Below are positions 60,576 through 64,000 of a stretch of 64,000 bases of DNA, one piece after another. Within the stretch, counting starts at the first letter, position 1, and every line of letters starts with the position of its first letter. The position numbers were made by a program, and so were the translations under genes. This DNA comes from Sphingomonas sp. Leaf339 (lineage in GTDB: Bacteria; Pseudomonadota; Alphaproteobacteria; Sphingomonadales; Sphingomonadaceae), in the NCBI RefSeq assembly GCF_001426195.1, contig NZ_LMRS01000001.1:622501-686500 (forward strand). The letters run 5' to 3'. The notes below the pieces were generated by a model. It saw only the letters and a list, made by a program, of their open reading frames with translations, made no database searches and was not told the origin of the DNA.

Positions 60576-62330
60576 TCAGGCGGCGATATCGTAAGGCTTT
60601 ATCTCGCCTGCCAAATACAGGTTGCGCGCCTTAGCCCGGGACAGTTTGCCCGACGACGTGCGGGGCAGGGTGCGCGGCGGGATCAACTCGATCACGCAGT
60701 TCATGCCCGTCACGGAACGCACCCGCTCGCGAATCGCATCGCGCAGTCGCGTGCGCTCGCCATCGTCCGAACTGCGACACTGAACGAGAACGGCGGGCGT
60801 CTCTTCACCGCCGGGGGTCGTGATCGCGAAAGCGGCGATGTCGCCAGCTTTGAAGCCTGGGAGCTGTTCGACCGCCCACTCGATGTCCTGCGGCCAGTGA
60901 TTGCGGCCGTTGACGATGATCATGTCCTTGGCGCGGCCGACGATGTAGATATAGCCGTCCGACATATATCCCATGTCGCCGGTATCCAACCAGCCATCGA
61001 CTAGGCAAGCATCCGTCGCCGCCTGATCGCGGAAATAGCCGACCATCACCGATGGGCCGCGGCACCAGACCTTGCCGATCGCCCGTTCGGGCAGCGGTGT
61101 GCCGTTTTCCTCGCGAACCGCGATCTCCATGTCACGCACCGGCTTGCCGCAGTTCACGATCGCGCGGAAGCGCTGCGGCCGGTCATCGTTGGCGTGCGCG
61201 CCCGACAATTCGGTTTCCTCAACCAGTTCGACGCGGATGCCCTCGCCCGGCGGCATGATCGACACCGCCAGCGTCGCTTCTGCTAAGCCATAGGAGGGCA
61301 GGAAGGCACTCGCCGGAAACCCGGCATCCGCAAACGCATCGACGAAGCTTTGCATCACATCCGGGCGGATCATGTCGGCGCCATTGCCCGCTATCCGCCA
61401 GCGCGACAGGTCGAACCGGTCGGACGCTTTGGTCTGCGACGAGATACGGCGAGCGCAGATATCGTACCCAAAGGTCGGCGAATAAGAGAGCGTGGTGCCC
61501 TTGTTACGGCTGATGAGGTCCAGCCATGCCAGCGGCCGTCGCGCGAAATCCTCGGTCTTCAGATAATCGGTCGATACCTGGTTGGCGACCGGTGACAGAA
61601 AGCAACCGACCAGACCCATGTCGTGATACCAGGGCAGCCACGATACGCAGCGGTCGCTGCCTTGCACCTTCATCCCATGGCTATGTGCGGCGAGATTGTT
61701 GAGGAGCGCCCGGTGGGTGATGGCGACGCCGTGCGGAAAGCGGGTCGAGCCGCTGGAATATTGAAGATATGCGATCTGATCGCCTTCGGCCTGTGGCAGG
61801 TCAACGGTGGGTGCCTCACGCTCGGCAAAGCTCGCCCAGTCGATACCCATCACGCCTGCTTGAACCGCGGCGTCGCCGGCCAGCGACGCCAGCTCTGGCG
61901 GATAGACCAGCATGCTGGGATCGCAACTGGCCAACTGCACGCGCAACTGATCGATGTACGAATCGCGTCCGCCGAACGAGGTCGGCAACGGCAGCGGCAC
62001 CGGCCATGCACCGGCATAGACCACGCCGAAGAACAGTGCCGCGAACTCCGCCGATGTTTCGGCGACTAGCGCAATCCGATCCTGCGGCTTGATCCCGGCA
62101 GCGACCAGCCGCCGTGCCGCGGCCAGCGCGTCGTCGCGCAGCGTCGCATAGGCATAGGGCTGCGTCAGCGTACCGCGGGCATCGTGAAAATTCAGCCCGC
62201 GTGATCCTTGCGCAGCATAATCCAGTGCGTCACCGAGCGTCTCGAAATCGGCGAAACGGCGGGGAAGCTCGTCCTGGGTCGGCGTCGCGATCGGCGCGGC
62301 CTGGGATTGAGTTTCGGTCGTCATCGTCAC
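60576..62330 (-). CDS. fatty acyl-AMP ligase (FAAL)
   Basis: A 584-residue ANL enzyme resembling FadD32-type FAALs, which activate fatty acids as acyl-AMP for transfer to acyl carrier proteins rather than CoA. Visible are YAYATLRDDALAAARRL, YLQYSSGSTRFPHGVAITHR, SWLPWYHDMGLVG, SYGLAEATLAVS, DTGDMGYMSDG and VGRAKDMIIVNGRNHWPQDIE. The WYHDMGL and NHWPQDIE segments are typical of FAALs. GTG 62330 has AAGGA six bases upstream; ATG 62324 is the alternative. No carrier protein or polyketide gene is in the window. Confidence 0.9.
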   Translation of the reverse strand: MTMTTETQSQAAPIATPTQDELPRRFADFETLGDALDYAAQGSRGLNFHDARGTLTQPYAYATLRDDALAAARRLVAAGIKPQDRIALVAETSAEFAALFFGVVYAGAWPVPLPLPTSFGGRDSYIDQLRVQLASCDPSMLVYPPELASLAGDAAVQAGVMGIDWASFAEREAPTVDLPQAEGDQIAYLQYSSGSTRFPHGVAITHRALLNNLAAHSHGMKVQGSDRCVSWLPWYHDMGLVGCFLSPVANQVSTDYLKTEDFARRPLAWLDLISRNKGTTLSYSPTFGYDICARRISSQTKASDRFDLSRWRIAGNGADMIRPDVMQSFVDAFADAGFPASAFLPSYGLAEATLAVSIMPPGEGIRVELVEETELSGAHANDDRPQRFRAIVNCGKPVRDMEIAVREENGTPLPERAIGKVWCRGPSVMVGYFRDQAATDACLVDGWLDTGDMGYMSDGYIYIVGRAKDMIIVNGRNHWPQDIEWAVEQLPGFKAGDIAAFAITTPGGEETPAVLVQCRSSDDGERTRLRDAIRERVRSVTGMNCVIELIPPRTLPRTSSGKLSRAKARNLYLAGEIKPYDIAA

Positions 62331-62400
62331 AGGTGGTCCTTCGGAGCTGCGCAGGTGCGGCAATTGTCTCTTCCTTAGGCAGTGTGGCACAATAAAGGCG

Positions 62401-62973
62401 ATGACAGGACGAACCCGAACCACACGCCAGATACCACCGCTCGATTCAGCCGCGTTGGAACGGCTGGCGCTGCGCTATGTGGAGCGGTTCGCGACCACGC
62501 GAGGCAAGCTGGCTGACTATCTCCGACGCAAGATTAGGGAGCGGGGATGGGACGGTCCCGCCGCCGATCCACAAGAGCTGGCTGAGCGGATGGTGACGCT
62601 GGGTTACGTAGATGACCGGGCGTTTGCGGAGGCGCGGGCCGTCTCGCTTACGCGGCGGGGCCTGGGGGTGGGGCGGGTGACCGCAGCGTTGCGTCAGGCG
62701 CGTGTCGGTGAGGCCGATGCAGCCGCCGTTCGTCCCGTAATGATACGGTCCACGGTGGACAGCGCGATGACGATGGCACGGAAGCGACGCTTCGGCCCCT
62801 TTGCCCTGACGGCGGCGGATCGTTCCCTGCAAGAGAGGCAGATAGCGGCGATGGTACGTGCGGGGCATTCATTCGGCCTGTCGCGACGTATCGTCACGAC
62901 GGAGCCGGACGGCGTGGTCGATTTCGACGGCGTCATGCCGACAGAATATTGCGAGATCGATGAACCATGCTAG
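62401..62973 (+). CDS. recX: RecX-family regulator
   Basis: A 190-residue basic, helical protein. The conserved RecX pattern is LERLALRYVERFATTRGKLADYLRRK, then LVTLGYVDDRAFAEARAVSLTRRGLGVGRV-like sequence (residues 70-100). RecX binds and controls RecA filaments. recA itself is not adjacent. It is divergent from FAAL, with 70 bases between the starts. Confidence 0.85.
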   Translation: MTGRTRTTRQIPPLDSAALERLALRYVERFATTRGKLADYLRRKIRERGWDGPAADPQELAERMVTLGYVDDRAFAEARAVSLTRRGLGVGRVTAALRQARVGEADAAAVRPVMIRSTVDSAMTMARKRRFGPFALTAADRSLQERQIAAMVRAGHSFGLSRRIVTTEPDGVVDFDGVMPTEYCEIDEPC

Positions 62974-62996
62974 CAGGGACTGATCAGGGGTGACTT

Positions 62997-63560
62997 ATGC
63001 CGTCGGAAACGCATGTGGCGCACACCGACAACGGTGCGGCGCCGGATGCCGTGCCGGTCGGTGGCGTAATCAAATGGTTCGACGTGACCCGCGGCTTCGG
63101 CTTCGCGGTCGCGGACGATGCCACGATGGGCGATATCCTCGTCCATTTCAGCGTGCTGCAACCGCATGGGCGGCGAAGCCTGCCCGAAGGGGCGCGGATC
63201 GAAACGATGTCGGTCGAACGTGGCCGGGGTTTTCAGGCGCGTGAAATCCTGACGATCGACCTGTCCGGCGCCGTCGAGGAAGCACCACCGCCACGCGCAC
63301 GCGATCTGAAGGATCGTATCGATCCGGTTACGCTGATCGACACGGCGGGGCCGTTCGAAGCCGCCAGCGTCAAATGGTTCAATCGGTTGAAGGGCTATGG
63401 CTTTCTAGTCCGCGACAGCGATGGCAGCGACGTTTTCGTTCATATGGAAACGCTGAGGCGCGGTGGAATCGCCGAGGTCGAACCCGAACAGCGGCTGCGC
63501 GCGCGGATCGTATCGGGTCGCAAGGGGCCCCTGGCGGTGATGGTCGAGGCGAGCGGGTAA
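62997..63560 (+). CDS. tandem cold-shock-domain protein
   Basis: A 187-residue protein with two cold-shock domains. The first (about residues 20-85) has [15 protein letters not shown] and ILVHFSVL; the second (about 120-185) has [15 protein letters not shown] and VFVHMETL. Both keep most RNP1/RNP2 aromatics, although the second has Met in place of the central Phe/Ser of RNP2. A basic/proline linker joins them. Two-domain Csp proteins are common in alphaproteobacteria and act as RNA chaperones or stress factors. It starts 24 bases after recX. Confidence 0.92.
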   Translation: MPSETHVAHTDNGAAPDAVPVGGVIKWFDVTRGFGFAVADDATMGDILVHFSVLQPHGRRSLPEGARIETMSVERGRGFQAREILTIDLSGAVEEAPPPRARDLKDRIDPVTLIDTAGPFEAASVKWFNRLKGYGFLVRDSDGSDVFVHMETLRRGGIAEVEPEQRLRARIVSGRKGPLAVMVEASG

Positions 63561-63697
63561 GCGCGATCAGCCCTTTTCTGCCAGCGGCTCGATGCTCACC
63601 AGTCGCCGCAATTCAACGATGAAACAGGCTGAAGTCCGGATCGTCCCGGCGATGATCTTCGTGCATTTCCTTCAGAAGGTGAGTCCGTGTGCGACAT

Positions 63698-63736
63698 TTG
63701 GCCCGTGTCCGCCACAGCAGCAACGGGACGGGCCAA
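63698..63736. other. hairpin-forming inverted repeat before NDUFA12
   Basis: Nine perfectly paired bases (TTGGCCCGT with ACGGGCCAA) enclose a 21-base loop in the 225-base gap between the cold-shock gene and NDUFA12, about 50 bases before the latter's start. No T-run follows. It may be a terminator, a leader structure or an operator; the sequence does not decide. Confidence 0.35.
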
Positions 63737-63785
63737 GTGAAGGTCGTTGTTGATGGGCGGCGATGGGCGCGTTAAGCGCTGTCGC

Positions 63786-64000
63786 ATGGGTATCCTGACC
63801 TCGATCTTCACCTGGTGGAATGGCGCCACCATCGGCACGCGCTTCTATGGCCTGCGGGGCATGACCAGGGTCGGCGACGACGCGCTGGGCAATGTCTATT
63901 ATCAGGGCGGCGCCGATACGGCGGGCCTGCCCCGCCGATGGGTCATCTATCTCGGCGCCAACGATGCCAGCCGCGTGCCACCGGACTGGTTCGCCTGGCT
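63786..64000 (+). CDS. NADH:ubiquinone oxidoreductase subunit NDUFA12 homologue, N-terminal part
   Basis: The first 72 codons are in the window; the gene runs off the right edge. GILTSIFTWWNGATIGTRFY, VGDDALGNVYYQGG and RRWVIYLGANDASRVPPDW match bacterial NDUFA12 (B17.2), an accessory subunit of complex I found in alphaproteobacteria and mitochondria. It starts at ATG 63786 without a strong ribosome site. The other nuo genes are not in this window. Confidence 0.93.
   Translation, partial: MGILTSIFTWWNGATIGTRFYGLRGMTRVGDDALGNVYYQGGADTAGLPRRWVIYLGANDASRVPPDWFAW

Overview
The window looks like chromosomal DNA of a GC-rich alphaproteobacterium, most probably a Sphingomonas-type member of the Sphingomonadales. 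This is inferred from a cysteine-free alphaproteobacterial form of ribosomal protein L36, a bacterial NDUFA12 subunit of complex I, an Rrf2-led SUF operon and a NifU/TsaB/RimI/Fur/PlsC/MiaB/PhoH/YbeY/CorC cluster. No similarity search was run. Almost all of it is dense housekeeping sequence with many 1-4 base stop/start overlaps. I see no tRNA, rRNA, insertion sequence, prophage or CRISPR array, and no gene-free stretch over 300 bases.

Layout. 1-1241: end of a KduD-like dehydrogenase and KdgK, both for keto-deoxy-gluconate catabolism. 1393-6583 (leftward): a tightly packed run of lipoprotein, M14 carboxypeptidase, GNAT acetyltransferase, gpmA, purE, purK and a periplasmic cyclophilin. 6726-12798: rpmJ, a HAD phosphatase, two divergent YkuD-type L,D-transpeptidases, a GT-C-like membrane protein divergent from a GT2 glycosyltransferase, and a PQQ-type sugar dehydrogenase. 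12906-22731 (leftward): katG, then corC, ybeY, phoH, miaB, plsC, fur, rimI, tsaB, a nitroreductase and a NifU protein, a translation/RNA-modification and Fe-S block. 22839-30344: an M16 protease, acyl-CoA synthetase, gamma-glutamyltransferase and pyrD. 30465-36322: an iron-sulfur assembly operon (Rrf2 regulator, sufB, C, D, S, a DUF59 protein, sufA). 36337-40658: a TM2 protein, acnA, a conserved unknown coiled-coil protein and a phasin. 40684-46758 (leftward): a tripartite RND efflux pump. 46911-53469: a pentose-phosphate operon (rpiA, tkt, tal, gnd, two HAD-IIB phosphatases), followed by a soluble PAS/GAF hybrid histidine kinase. 56609-62330 (leftward): a DAACS symporter, a GGDEF/EAL protein and a stand-alone fatty acyl-AMP ligase. 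62401-64000: recX, a double cold-shock protein and the start of NDUFA12.

Functional links. SUF cluster assembly sits near Fe-S users (aconitase; MiaB in the other cluster) and a separate NifU carrier. Pentose-phosphate genes are co-transcribed with sugar-phosphate phosphatases. The GT2/GT-C pair could make and use a polyprenyl-linked sugar.

Most notable observations: a 26-bp-period direct repeat that shifts the reading frame at the end of the GNAT gene into gpmA; a Gly-Thr repeat in the predicted surface loop of the efflux outer-membrane protein; a 25-bp imperfect palindrome directly before the SUF regulator; a hairpin between sufB and sufC; inverted repeats upstream of katG; and an orphan fatty acyl-AMP ligase. 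I did not find an obviously new multi-gene system.
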